DNA of 64,000 nucleotides from Liquidambar formosana (Eukaryota; Streptophyta; Magnoliopsida; Saxifragales; Altingiaceae), in the NCBI GenBank assembly GCA_039720395.1, contig JBBPBK010000130.1, positions 360,067 to 424,066 of the forward strand, given 5' to 3'. The notes under the pieces were generated by a model that saw only the letters and a program-made list of their open reading frames with translations, was not told the origin of the DNA and did no database searches. Positions within the stretch are counted from its first letter, which is position 1; every line of letters starts with the position of its first letter. Shown here piece by piece: positions 1 through 11,840 of the stretch. The position numbers were made by a program, and so were the translations under genes.

Positions 1-36
<36 letters not shown>
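1..36. repeat. (AT)n microsatellite
   Basis: The window opens inside a perfect AT dinucleotide run; its left end lies outside. Confidence 0.95.
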
Positions 37-38
<2 letters not shown>

Positions 39-3000
39 CATAATATTTATTTTTATAAACCTCACCAGTGTGACACACATGTTATAAACTAGTGACATTT
101 TATGAAAGAAAGGACCATGTCACATCACGAGGGTATGACCTAACTCTATACACTAAGCTCTTCTACCCTTTTCTATAATCTTCCACTCGACTTGAGTATC
201 AGAGGAGACTTGGTCGGAACACTCTAGTCACCCTCTAACCTTCATTTTCTCTTCCAGCCCCTCGTGTACAATGGAGCTCGAAGCCCTCTTCCCATCCTGT
301 TCGCATTTTTTCCTCCACAGAAAGGCAAATCTATTACCTTGAATTAGAATATAAAAAAATCAAAAAATCAAAAATCAAAAATCAAAATCAAATCAAATCA
401 AAATCATCACTATAATTGTTGTTATAAGATTAATTCTTAAAAATTCATGAAATTCTACTATTTTTAATTTTAATTTTTATTTGTGATCATCACTGTCATT
501 TTCTTGAATATCTTGAATTTGTCAATTCAAGACGATAAGTTTTGTGCCTCCAATAATATATAAAACTTATTAAATTGTTTAAATTTCAAATCGGAACACC
601 CAAAAATGCCCTTAAAGGAATTTGCCCAGTACATTCTACGTACGCATTGTATTTCCTTCCTGCTGGTGCACCTTACGTTTCCTTTTGAGTTTCTCCTAAG
701 GCCAATATCAGTGAAGGTTCCCCTAGATTGACCCGCCGGCAGGTCGCCGTATTGTATGGAATAATACAGACTGTTCAATTTCTAAAAGATTAGAAAACTT
801 ATGATACCTTTTGCTTAATGGAGACAAAGTTTTGATTGATGCTATAGTTAACTCAGACTTTACCTGCTACAGCATCAATCAAAACTTTGTTTTCTTTCTT
901 TCCTTTTTTTTTTCCTGGTTGAATTGCATGTGGGCAAAGGCCCCTTTGCCCAAAGGGCACCTTATACTTTCCTTAATATAGGATTTGAATATTGCTGTAG
1001 TTTATTGGACAGGACGGTGAAATTTTTTATTAAAGTGTAGATCACAATACACCAATAGTGGCTAACAATTAGTGGGGTCGTGCTGTACAGAGGAACAGCT
1101 TTAACGTGCAAACCATACCTACAATACATAGGTTCTTTTCTTTTTGGATTCCTCCCAACAAGATGACTACTAGCACGTATCCTCTATTAATTTTGAAATT
1201 ATTATTTTCATGGTAGGGTTGTATATGTTTGACTGTATCCATCCTTCATTGTCTAGGGAATTTACCAAATATAAATTAAATTTTAACTATTAATTTTATC
1301 CTTATCTATCCTTTATGATCCAAGGAATTTCCCAATGGACCAAATAAGAGACGGGCTCCCTGTAGGAACAACTTGCAAAGTCAGTCTTGTTAGGAGGAAT
1401 ATATCCCTTATATGAGAGAGTTATTATTTCAATCAACAAAAAGTTCAATTTCTTTTTATAATATAACTTATTTCACGGCCATTAATTATTAAAGAAGACT
1501 TTTTTTTTTTGATAATCAAATGCTTATATAAAGGAAAAAGAAGTAATAGGGAGCACCCCATCATCAACTTTCAAATCCAGAGACGATAACACTAAAAAGA
1601 ATTTGAGAAATAGGGATAAAACCAAAATAATTACAATTTAGTACCCATAAGGTTAACTGGATCATGAACAGACCTATTACCCACTTTAAGAACATGCTTA
1701 ACGACCACATATAAAAATTTGACATGCAGCAAGTCCCCTCCATCGTAAGTTAGAGATGCCAAGTCCCATGGGGAAGTTGAGGACCAATCCAAGAAGGGAT
1801 CAAAGAGGACCTAGAATAACCCAATTACAATGAGCAAATGAAAGCTTTGTGCAGGCTTTTTTTCCAATATGGGGAAGTACTTCTTCTGTCAAGGGGGAGG
1901 TGTGCTTGCTTCCACAATCATTAAACCAAACACCCATTTAGATTTTTTAATGGAAAGAGTGACTGTGTTCGTTGCTTAACAAAATCAAGACTACAAGTGG
2001 CTAATTTGTCAATATAATAATCATTGATGGAGTCAAAATGGGGTTGGCCGGTGCTTGAAGGCTGCACGTCACATGTTTGTGGGTTCATTCACCTTCCAAA
2101 AAAGATAAAGAGAGATTGTGAGATCTACACACCACCCAACATGTTGTGCCATGGTGGCACCACGTGCATCAAATCTCAAATCTTTGGGTTGGGTGGTCAA
2201 AAATAAGGGTGGCAGACAAAACCCCCCATTATTCGAGTGGAGAGTGACTTGCATGTATCTTGAGCATTTGTACTCAAGCACCATTAGTGGACACGTGACT
2301 CATGATTAAGGCATAAGACCAACATTACAATAGGCCCCAGCCACTTGGCAGATTGACAAATGTCAAAATCATGGTGGTGGGATGGTTTTAACCAGCTGAT
2401 ATAATGACCCTCCATTGCATTTTTTGTGTTGAATCTAAAATGGCATTGTAAAAACCAAATGGCCCAAAACAATTGATCATCTTTATAGAGGTCTGAGTAC
2501 ATAGACTATAGTATTTCTCTTGTTCAATCCCTATGTACTGTGAAAAGTGGGACCCCACACAGATCCATTCCGGCAACAACAAATGGCAGTGGACACTTTG
2601 CCACTTTGGCCTTGCTTTATTGCTACTTGATCTTCGTATCGTGGAGATATGGTCTGCCCTTCTGTTCATTCTGTCTTACATTGTTTGGGTCGTATGTGCA
2701 CTAAGACCGGATTCTGCTCACCTGGAAAGCCCTTTGTTGCTGGACAAGTGGAGATTTATTTATTCTTCCAAAGATTTGTTTAATGGGAGTTGTCCAATAG
2801 AACGTTTTTAATTTTTCAATGGTGCTGCTGTTTGGGCATATACTTTTATGTAACCATGATGAATTTTTTATTTTTTTTTGTCCAATTTATCTCCTTATGT
2901 TATTTAGCACTCATCAATTATACCCTTTTGCAGTTAGTTTGTGCATTTAGTCTAAGTTCAATGACCTAAGATATTCTTCATTTGACCTAAAATAAAAAAA

Positions 3001-3100
3001 TTAAAAATGTGTGCCCTTCTTGTTCAATAATGCTAGCAAGGTGTTATTTTGGACCAATATTTTCATGATCTCTATACTGCAAGAAAACATGTTCCCAATA
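37..3100. other. Intergenic DNA, no supported gene
   Basis: AT-rich DNA with short homopolymer tracts. The short open frames between 2024 and 2811 overlap one another on both strands and resemble nothing I know. Apart from the hairpin at 824–890 and a small palindrome near 941–960 (GGGCAAAGG facing CCTTTGCCC), I see nothing in it. Confidence 0.6.
824..890. repeat. Hairpin with 24-bp arms and a 19-base loop
   Basis: The left arm (824–847) and right arm (867–890) are reverse complements with one mismatch. Pairing stops abruptly outside the arms. Arm length fits a small-RNA hairpin or the core of a tiny fold-back element; there is no evidence of transcription. Confidence 0.6.
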
Positions 3101-3110
3101 ATGTATAAAA

Positions 3111-3329
3111 CCAACGAGAGTTGGTCTGGCGGCAAAGGGGTGAGCTGTAAACTCAGATATTCCGAATTCGAAACCAGTCAATTTCTCTTGGCCAATTACC
3201 AGTCAGGGTTACTAGCCTGAACGTTAAACGACCTCATGGGGCGGTGGCCCCGCATGGGGAGCGGAGATTAGTCGGGTTCTGACAGTTCGGACACCTCGTT
3301 GCTTGGCAAAAATAATAATAATAATAATA
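3111..3329 (+). mobile_element. tRNA-derived SINE
   Basis: The head has a tRNA-like box A (around TGGTCTGGCGG) and a box B-like GAATTCGAAACC at the expected spacing. A non-tRNA body follows, ending in a (AAT)n tail at 3309–3329. A near-matching flank pair, ATGTATAAA at 3101–3109 and ATGTGTAAA at 3330–3338, looks like a target-site duplication with one change. This is the classic plan of a plant SINE, not a functional tRNA gene. Confidence 0.7.
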
Positions 3330-3339
3330 ATGTGTAAAC

Positions 3340-3950
3340 ACGAATATCTTCTAAACATGTCTTATTTAAAAAGGCCAATTGATCGTATATCGCATAAAGA
3401 ATATTTTGGGCGGCCTTGATGTGAGAGATGGGGAATTTAGGCTCTCTTCTAAAAGTTTACATATGTAAGGATGGCAATGTTAGGTGTTATGTGACATTTT
3501 ATTTATTTTTATTATAATCTTTTCTATTCTTTGTTGTCGATTACCCTTGATTGATGACGTGCAAGGAACTTTAATTTTGCCAACAATGAAACAGTAAGAA
3601 ACGCCATCAGGGACTTATCAAAACTCCACCCCACCTAGGTACCACCTTATCGATTGATAGCCTCTGCGCTGGCAAGATTGGTGGGCAGCTTTTCACCTTT
3701 CGACCAAATATTGTACATGGATATTAATAATAATCAATGTCACCTAGTGGTCCAAATAGGAAATACAAAACCAAAGGTGCTAAATGCAAATGGACCCAAG
3801 CAGACAGCAATCAGAAACTTTAGATCATATCATAAAAATATTATCCTATATTATTTTTTTTTTCATTTATTTATAATATTGAATTGGCTGCACATGATTG
3901 GTGGGTCTATCATGAAAAGCTGTCCTGGTGGCGATGTGCCCCCCATTGTT
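3340..3950. other. Upstream region of the 171-residue gene, no gene seen
   Basis: A 112-codon open frame at 3654–3992 runs into the TATA region of the next gene and resembles nothing known. I take it as chance. Confidence 0.5.
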
Positions 3951-3954
3951 TGCC

Positions 3955-3963
3955 TATTTAAAG
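3955..3963 (+). promoter_or_regulatory. Probable TATA box (TATTTAAAG)
   Basis: It lies about 145 bases before the ATG at 4108 and is followed by a pyrimidine-rich leader typical of a plant 5' UTR. Transcription would start around 3985–3995. Confidence 0.55.
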
Positions 3964-4107
3964 GCCTACTTCTCCTGAGGAAGTCATTGTGAAATTTTGA
4001 TACAATCTTCTAAAACTCTATACCTTTCCTAGCCTTGGCTTCTTCCTTTCTTATTCTCTACATTCACTTCTTCTAAGGAAATTCATCTTAATTTTCTTGG
4101 TACAAAA

Positions 4108-4623
4108 ATGGCTTCTCCAATTTTCGAAAACTATGCATGCATCAACGGTGATGATGACTTCAACCAATTTGAGGTCTCCGAAATCAACGGTGCCCTTCTC
4201 ATGTCATTATTGGAAGAATCACAAGGTGAGGTGGGCGACGACGACAGATTAATGAGCGTAATTCGATCTCTAGAAGCGGAGATCAGTCCCAATAGAACGT
4301 ACGGTCTCGATTCACCTATGGAGCTGGAATTTGGTGTCAACCAGGAGGACTATCAATTATGCAATGCGGGACAAGTGGACGGTCAGGATTGCTCGACCTC
4401 GGCTGATCTTGATTTTGGCTGGATTGATATGGAGTTGACTTCTTCCTCTCCGAGCGATGACGTGACCAATTGGTACATGGACCCTTGTGGAGATGAGATG
4501 GATGGTATAATTGAATTTGGAGGTGTGAGTGACTATTCTCAAATCTATTATGGAGTTCCCTTGGAGGAGCATGGGTACAATTCTTTGTGGCAAGATACCT
4601 ATGATTCTGTGATGTACGGCTAA
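4108..4623 (+). CDS. Acidic 171-residue protein of unknown function
   Basis: Intronless frame from an ATG with a good context (AAAATGGC) to TAA. The product is rich in Asp, Glu and Ser, has no signal peptide or membrane segment, and I recognise no domain. Its N-terminal half holds an amphipathic-looking stretch with the core GALLMSLLEES, and the C-terminal third has many aromatic residues among acids, an arrangement seen in transcription-related acidic proteins; that is analogy only. A TATA-like box about 145 bases upstream and a CT-rich leader support a real gene. A decayed paralogous copy at about 28980–29290 shows that the sequence has been duplicated as a unit. Function unknown. Confidence 0.75.
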   Translation: MASPIFENYACINGDDDFNQFEVSEINGALLMSLLEESQGEVGDDDRLMSVIRSLEAEISPNRTYGLDSPMELEFGVNQEDYQLCNAGQVDGQDCSTSADLDFGWIDMELTSSSPSDDVTNWYMDPCGDEMDGIIEFGGVSDYSQIYYGVPLEEHGYNSLWQDTYDSVMYG

Positions 4624-5630
4624 GGTGTAGCCACATGTACATTTTAATTGTAAAAGCCTTAGATGGCACAATGAAGTATTGTAGCCTATAATAACAAGTA
4701 TTTCAATACCACAAACCATGTTTGGTTTTCCCTCTATTTGTTTATCATAAAAGTTTAGACCAAATTATCCAAACCAAACAGAGAGAACACCCCCACCCCC
4801 CCCAAAAAAAGAAAATTTTTTTGTAGGAGATTAGTTGGATAAAAAATCTGAGTAATTTTTGGATAAATAAAAAAGTAAAATTAATATTACATAGACCCAA
4901 TACTTTTACAACTCAATCTACAGCCATTCTTTGAAAACACTGATTTATAAAGTGAGATTTTGGTAATTATGGTCTTTCTGTGGAAAAAGTATAGGATTTC
5001 TTGACATTATTTAATATTTTACTAGATTTTCATGATAGCCCCATTTTTTTTGTAATGACACCATTCCTAGGGATGAATCTTTTAACTTAAAATGGTATAA
5101 ACAAAATTCAATGTTTTATTTGAATGAATATATTAGTCTTTTGAGATGCAGACATTAAAATATATATATATATTGCCTTTTCTATAGAAATTGTTTTTGA
5201 AATTTTCAACTAGTGATTTAAGTCTATGCGTTGTTTTCAAATTACCAGGTAATTTTATGACACATTATTTATGTAGAACCAGTCTATCTGGCTAGTTTCC
5301 ATTGGTTCATTTAAAACTCGAATGGTTCGAACAGTTTAAATCGAGTTAATTTGGATTTGATGCATAAATAATTTAGAAATAATATCCAAAATTCCGCTAT
5401 TAAAAAAAAAAAAAAAAAAGGAATTCTATCTAAAAATTTCATCTAATTTTCTTTCCCTCGGGCCTCAGCCAACCCAAATAAGATGAAAGTTCATTCAAAA
5501 ATACCAAAATATTTATTTCCATCCAACTCTATTTAAATATTAATGGATTTTCTGGACAAAAATGCCTTCATATTTTCTGTGCTCAAATGACAAAAATACC
5601 AAAGTAGTTCTTTAGGTAAAAACAAATAAG
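4624..5630. other. 3' flank and AT-rich intergenic DNA
   Basis: 3' untranslated sequence of the 171-residue gene followed by AT-rich DNA, including an A-run at 5403–5419. I see no gene. Confidence 0.6.
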
Positions 5631-6040
5631 GGTGAATATCCAAAATATCCCTCATAAAAAGAATTATATCCAAAAGCCTGATAAAATAATTTTCCTATAA
5701 AAAAACCCCAAATAGGGTTACACTATATCCAAAAAAACCCTAAAACTTAACTTCCATCCAACTCCGTTTGAGCGATGAATTTTCTTGACTAAAATACCCT
5801 TATTACATTTTTTGGACAGAATTCTTTTTTTGAGGGATATTTTAGATATTTACCCAACAAATAATTCTCAGAAAGACATTTAGTCTAAAAAATTATCACA
5901 AATAAAATTGGATGGAGGTTAGGATTTTGGTCTTTTCGGAAAAAATTAATCTTTACTTGAGTTTGACCAATAAGAAAATTATTTTATGAGTTTTCTTGGA
6001 GAGAATTACACGTTTGAGGAATATTTTAGATATGTACCTA
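5631..6040. repeat. Imperfect fold-back repeat (MITE-like)
   Basis: The segment from 5631 (GGTGAATATCCAAAATATCC onward, to about 5770) recurs in reverse complement from about 5895 to 6040, including matching TAAAATAATTTTC and CCATCCAA blocks. The arms are diverged, so this looks like an old fold-back element. I did not find a convincing target duplication. Confidence 0.45.
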
Positions 6041-6261
6041 ACAATTGAAGTAAAGAATTGGACTTAACAAGTTACCGATTCACCAATTCACAGCTCCAAG
6101 CAATCGGACTATTCCGGCTCTCACAGCACTTCGTGCCATAGGGGTGCAACTCAGCCGAGTTTGGAAGCTTGGCCATGCTCAACTTGAGGGGGTAAACCCA
6201 TGACCAGTCCCACCCAAGCATCTACCTATGGTGGCCATGGTCCTTTCCCCATGACCAGCCC

Positions 6262-6650
6262 AAGTATTAAATGACTAACTTGTCGTAAAAACCAGTTCAC
6301 AAGCAACGGGCTCACAAACATAATGGTATTGTTTCTACGGTTGGTTCCCTAGCCAATATTATAGAAGGCGTTCTTTAAGAATGACTTAGAAAGGAGAGCT
6401 AAATTGCCTGAAGTAGTAGACATTAGAAGTTGTATGCCTCAATGGCCTTTGAAAACAATGTGACTAACTTAAAAGCCAAACCGACCTACCTAAGGTATCC
6501 ACAGAATAGATATATCTACGTGGCACATCACAAGCATTTACAGTGTCCATCGCTTGAAAAGCCATCTTTCAAGTCTTAAGCCGAATTCCCACTGGGCAAC
6601 CTAGTGAAACTAAGATGTCACATTAAACTTAAAAATCTATGGCCTAATCA
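6262..6650. repeat. Direct repeat, copy 1 (389 bp) abutting the MORF stop codon
   Basis: Matches copy 2 (6933–7419) nearly base for base, starting at AAGTATTAAATGACTA and ending at GGCCTAATCA. Its last three bases (TCA on the plus strand) form the TGA stop codon of the MORF gene. Confidence 0.85.
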
Positions 6651-8965
6651 CATTCCCCCCATGTTGGGTGCAGAACGATTAGGAGGCGGCATATCCCTGT
6701 TCAGAAAATCTCGCTTCTGCATATTTTCTCTTCTCCTCTCGTAGTTTCTTGATATATCAGAGTTACAAGGCCTATCATTGCGTCTGCTTCCCCAATCTGC
6801 TCTATCTGCTCTATCATTGTTCTTTATCCATTCCTCATGATACTTGGGGTCATATGGAACTGCTTGCCCATTAATAAAAGGTTCTCCTACCAAATGAAAA
6901 CCAAAAGCAAGAAAACAAAGTTACAAGCAATAAAGTATTAAATGACTAAATTGTCGTAAAAACCAGTTCACAAGCAACAGGCTCACAAACATAATGGCAT
7001 TGTTTCTACGGTTGGTTCCCTAGCCAGTATTATAAAAGGTGTTCTTTAAGAATGACTTAAAAAGGAAAGCTAAATTGCCTGACGTAGTAGAAATTAGAAG
7101 TTGTATGCCTCAATGGCCTTTAAAAACAATGTGACTAACCTAAAAGCACAAACCAACCTACATAAGGTATCCACAGAATAGATATTAAAAGTTGTATACC
7201 TCAATGGCCTTTAAAAACAATGTAACTAACTTAAAAGCCAAACCAACCTACATAAGGTATCCACACTCCACAGAATAGATATATCTATGTGGCACATCAC
7301 ACGCATTTACAGTGTCCATTGCTTGAAAAGCCATCTTTCGAGTCTTAAGCCAAATTCCCACTGGACAACCTAGTGAAACTAAGATGTCACATTAAATTTA
7401 AAAATCTATGGCCTAATCATAGGATATTGAAATTTTCATATGTATTATGTTTCCAATACAATTGGAGTTATTGATCAGCTAATGAGTGTGGGGTTGAATT
7501 TTGTGCTAGATGATTTATAAAGGATTAGAGAACAAAAAGATTACCAGAAAAACAATACAGTAAACTGTAGAGGGCGTGTATAAAACTAAAAGAATCTTTT
7601 AATATTAAAAAAATGTACAGATGAAGACAAATTTTGTAGAAACACAAGCTTGCACAATCACATTTTTGAACAATCTGTTAGTCCAAGCATCATAAAAATC
7701 AAATATGAATTACAATGGGACAGGTATAAAAATGAGGCAGTCCTAAACTGAACCAGGAATGGGAGATGAAAATTCATTCCAAAGCAGCCAAAGCCCAAGC
7801 CTGGGTAGGCTGGGCACGCAGATATCAAAGGGAAAAAGATAATGAAGCCGTTTTGTACTCTTCACACAAGAGGATGGCTTTATCTTTTGTACATGATAGA
7901 GTGATAGACTCCCTGACTCCCTTCCACATCTTCTGTCATATTCAGACAAGGGCTGGTCCTCACAGTAATTTTTAACATTTGATCAAAAACACCCTTATAA
8001 ATTTACCAAAATCAAGCAGTACAGGAGACAGACAGGTGAGGGCAAGGGTGGGGGCAACTATTTTCCTACCCACTCTGAAACTGATGCAGGATGTGTGATA
8101 ATATACCATTCCCGCCCTAGACCTGCTAGTGGGCATACCAATCTAATGCCATACTATTCCCATTGCCTTCCCCAATTAAATACTGAACTAGATTTAAAGA
8201 ATTTGGTGCATAACATTTGGAATACATATGAAAAAAGAAAGACCAAGTTTACTGCACATATAAAAAAAAAAAAAAATCATTGCAGAAAATAAAAGAGATT
8301 TAAGTCGTCACAAACACCAGATCAACAGAAAAGCAGTGTTACTTCTGGACAATCAGAAACATAAAATGCTAGATAGTAGGAAAAAAAAATGATTTTATTC
8401 ACTCACATACAAACACCACCAAATAAAACAAGCAGATCTGTACCTCCATAATCCTTTTTCTCAGCATCCACGTATAAATCTGAAAGAACAAGCCGTACTC
8501 CGGGCAGTTCTGAAAATAAAACATTCAAGGATAAGATCCATTAGAAATCCCAATATGAACAGAAACAGCATTAACCAAGCACTTACAAAGCAAATGTACC
8601 TTTGATCTTGTGTGAAAGTTCTTCAGGTACAAGGCATCCAAATGCATAGTAGCATCTAGTCGAAACTGAGTAGATTTTCATCCTTGCTTCTTCCTCACTA
8701 TAAGAAAAATACATGCAAAATATAATTAGAAACAACAAAAGTAGAGGAGAAGCAATTTTTCCCTAATCATATTTGAGGAAGGGGAATAATAGAAAGCTTT
8801 TGTACAGCCAAAACATGATATATTAAATGCCTAAGCTACCTAAGAAGCCAACATGGACACGCTGACTCAAAAAATCTTTAAAAATCTACGTTACACAACG
8901 GGAACACAACATTTATCTTTTTATACATATGATTATATATCACGTAGCATCATAATTCATAAGTG

Positions 8966-8996
<31 letters not shown>

Positions 8997-10441
8997 CATT
9001 TAAAACACACCCATTTGAATTGACTTTGCAAACCCTAGTTGAGTTGTTCATGGAGAAGTTAGGACAAAAATGATAAAAGAAGAAAAAGGGGATGGAGGTG
9101 GAGGCAAAGGGAGAGGTGTTGCATCAAAGGTGTATTAGAAGAGTGTTGTGTCTGACACTACCATGACAACTCCAATGCTTCATAGGCTTACAAGAAAAAC
9201 AACCCACCCTTTTCCTCCCCCCTCCCAATGCCTCCACTGCTACACACACAATGCCATGCACTAACTTCACCAAAACTAAATTTCCATGATTAAGTTGAAA
9301 ATCACTCATAAGCACAGTAAATGCTTCAGTTAAATTTAAACACATCCATAAAATAGCAACCAACTAACAACACTAAATTAGTAACAAGCTACATCAAACT
9401 GACAACACATTCCAGCAACTAATCCACCTAAATTTCTGCTTCCACATTTTAGAGGGAGCAACTGTAATATTTCTTATACCAAAAGCTTCATCTCTCAAGT
9501 CTCAACACAAAATTGTCAAAATACAAAATCTTTGTTGGGTCCCCGAGCAATTAGTGGAAAATAAAACCAAATCAAGCTTTTTAATTGTGAAATTTAATTA
9601 TTGAAAGCTGGAACTCAATAAAATTAAAATGTCCATGTAACCAAGGCTAATATAACCGACCCATGGCTACGTTGAGTGGTGTTTTATTGCAAAATTCTAT
9701 AACAAGTTATCTTATAGAAGTTTCATCTTTTTTCCACCATTTCTCAATAAACCAAACAAAGCATTTCTAAAAACCAATACTTTTCAAATTTCCATTTTCA
9801 ATTTATTCTCCATTTTCCGGGCTAGTCGAGTGGGGTTCCACCATTGGAGTGTTATAACAAGTTCATTAATTCAAATTTTTTAATTTCCTTTTTCAACCAC
9901 TTTTCAGCAACCAAACTCAGCATTTACGAAAACCAAAACAGCACAAAACACAAATTTACATTTTCAAAATTTCTGCCATTTTCTCAGTAACCATTCATAA
10001 GGAAAATAGACAAAGAAAAGAAAAAAAGAATCACCTTCCGACGACAGTCGCTAGGGTTTTGATATAACTATCAATAATCTCATCTCTCCCAGGATCGCCC
10101 TCGGGCTTGTTCATCACAACAAGCCAGTGCTCGAAATCACAGCCGTCGGGCGAGATCATCCCCTTGGGAGGGCGGTTGGACCAGTTAGGGTTAGGTTTGT
10201 TGAGGGAAGACGTCCTCCGGCGAGTAGCGAAGCCCCGGAGGCCGGTAGCCGGGGGGAGGTGGCGGATGGCGGAGATGGCTGCAGCGGAGAGGGGGCGGCA
10301 GCGGAGAAAAGAGAAGGTGGAGAAAGAAGAGGAGAGAGAAAGGCGAGGGGTGGAAAGAGAAAGAGAGGGCGAGGAGAGAGAGAAGAGAGAGGAGAGGGAG
10401 GGTTTGGCGAGGAGGGAGCGAGAAAGGAAACGAGTCGCCAT
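6648..10441 (-). CDS. MORF/RIP family organellar RNA editing factor, C-terminally shortened
   Basis: Exons on the minus strand: 10035–10441, 8600–8697, 8444–8509 and 6648–6886. All junctions are GT–AG, the phases agree, and they give 269 residues. The first ~65 residues are Ser/Leu/Arg-rich with no acids, as in a mitochondrial or plastid transit peptide. The MORF box follows: GCDFEHWLVVM, RDEIIDSYIKTLA, ARMKIYSVSTRCYYAFG and GEPFINGQAVPYDPKYHEEW. MORF proteins bind PPR editing factors and are needed for C-to-U editing in organelles. The sequence is closest to MORF8/RIP1 from memory. The tail stops after PNMGGM, whereas relatives carry a long Pro/Gly-rich tail. The stop codon is the first codon of a duplicated repeat (copy 1), so truncation by rearrangement is likely. 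Whether the shortened protein works is unknown. Confidence 0.85.
6933..7419. repeat. Direct repeat, copy 2 (487 bp) in the last MORF intron
   Basis: Same start and end as copy 1 but about 98 bp longer, because a segment of roughly 95 bp (AGTTGTATGCCTC… to …CACAGAATAGATAT) is present twice around 7089–7285. The rest of the intron (7420–8443) holds only low-complexity DNA. Confidence 0.85.
8969..8997. repeat. (GT)n/(TA)n microsatellite in MORF intron 1
   Basis: A GT run followed directly by a TA run within the 1.3-kb first intron (8698–10034). I see nothing else in that intron. Confidence 0.85.
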
Positions 10442-10658
10442 GGTTAGTTTGTCTCTGCAAAAAAACCCTAGCTGATATACAGAGAGGGACTGAGAAAGAG
10501 AGTGAGGGTTTTGGGAGGGGTTTTAGAATATATCCAACCGTGCTATCTAAACTCCCTCTAACTAAATAGCCAGCCAAGTACTAAACTTTTGAAAAAGTTA
10601 ACGGAAATCTAACATCATGGAACGTCATAAAATGCTCTTTAGCGCCTGATTTGAGTGG
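10442..10658 (-). promoter_or_regulatory. 5' leader and proximal promoter of the MORF gene, cut off by the retrotransposon
   Basis: About 70 bases of CT-rich (minus strand) leader precede the ATG. The upstream region ends at 10658, where the LTR element's target site begins. Any distal promoter now lies 15 kb away, unless the last ~80 bases belong to the disrupted LINE. Confidence 0.4.
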
Positions 10659-10663
10659 CTATC
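10659..10663. other. Target-site duplication CTATC, left
   Basis: Five bases immediately before the LTR start, identical to 26041–26045 immediately after the other LTR. Confidence 0.9.
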
Positions 10664-11356
10664 TGTTTCCTCCAAAATTTCGATTATGAAGATTGGGTTG
10701 TGCGAGCATGCCAGCAATTAAAATGTGACGAATTACAAGTTTTACTTTATCTTGAATGGACTCAAGGATTTTTCTGTGACAAGTAACCGAGATAAACAAA
10801 ATAATAACAGAAACTAAAAAAAAATGCTTACCACGGAGGAGGTCATTTTCATTGATCAATTTCTCGAATTACAATGATGGACAAAGGGGTGCACACTCTT
10901 TTGACCAAAAAGGAGCACACGTTTCTAGTTTTAAAGTCCTAGATTTCTAAAAGAAAATGAAAAAGATAAAATTCCTGAGAACTGGTTTGTTGATTGATGT
11001 TGAAGGAGGTTTCCAGGTGGCTAATCTCTCTCTTTTATATGCTTCATTCGTAATCGTTCCTTATACTTCGCCCATTTCCACGATCCTTTAGCTCTCATAA
11101 CCCCCATGTTCTATAACCCTCTATGACCTCTTTTTAGAAGCCATTTCTATTACGTGGGGCCCTCCACGATTTCATTCGGGAAACCATGTTTATCACGTAG
11201 TTAATTAACTACTTTCCATCACAAATAACAATTCGGCCTTGTCTGGCCGATTTGAAAAGTTTTAACCCCGCAAACCGTGGACAGCTTTTGAGTTTACCTT
11301 CATGATTCTTTGACCAAACACTCAAAAGTTGTTAGGCCGATTTTAGGATGTAAACA
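10664..11356 (-). repeat. LTR, 3' relative to gag-pol (693 bp)
   Basis: Aligns along its whole length with 25337–26040. The 11-bp length difference is one indel around ATTAACTGCCC. Confidence 0.95.
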
Positions 11357-11372
11357 TTGCCTCCCACATTTT
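11357..11372 (-). other. Candidate polypurine tract
   Basis: On the minus strand the bases next to the 3' LTR read AAAATGTGGGAGGCAA, the usual place and composition for plus-strand priming in an LTR element. Confidence 0.55.
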
Positions 11373-11840
11373 ACTGAATTGGTTTTCGGTAAAATGTTTC
11401 AATCCTTCAAATCGGCCTCTGATCATACTATGTCTCTTTTGTTTTTCTGAGGCACGTGTCAATGCCCTATGCTTTCTTTTATACACCACGTGTCTCCTTC
11501 TGATTTGCTCATCTATTAACGGCATTAACTTATTAATAATATCACTGCGCTGTTCTCTCTTCCCAAGGGAACATGTCTTTTCAGGATGTCTTTCCATTAC
11601 TCTTTCTAAAGCGCCAAAACTCTTCATAATCCTTACAAAAACAGACTCTTCAAACTAGAGCTTCTCTCTCTAGGGCTTGTTCTTCTCCGGCAATCTGTTC
11701 ACTCCCTTCTCTGGTAGTCTGTCGCTTTCTCCTCTGTTCGAAGTCTTTGGCTTTCTCCCTGCTACCTCCAAGTCTTCTGCTCGTGCGTTTCCTCTGCTTT
11801 TAGCTTTGTCGTTTTTCTTCTTCGCACTTCTCCTTCATCC

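Noticed and set aside
2024..2811. Cluster of overlapping short open frames on both strands
   Set aside because: No recognisable protein, no splice structure, frames overlap antisense; likely chance.
3111..3200. A tRNA gene at the SINE head
   Set aside because: Only box A and box B-like motifs are present; no complete cloverleaf.
3654..3992. 112-codon open frame upstream of the acidic-protein gene
   Set aside because: It overlaps that gene's TATA box and probable transcription start and has no family resemblance.
4131..4719. Minus-strand open frames over the acidic-protein gene
   Set aside because: Shadows of the real gene; no independent support.
10107..10475. Plus-strand open frames of 106 and 122 codons
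   Set aside because: They are antisense shadows of MORF exon 1, caused by its biased Ser/Leu/Arg codons.
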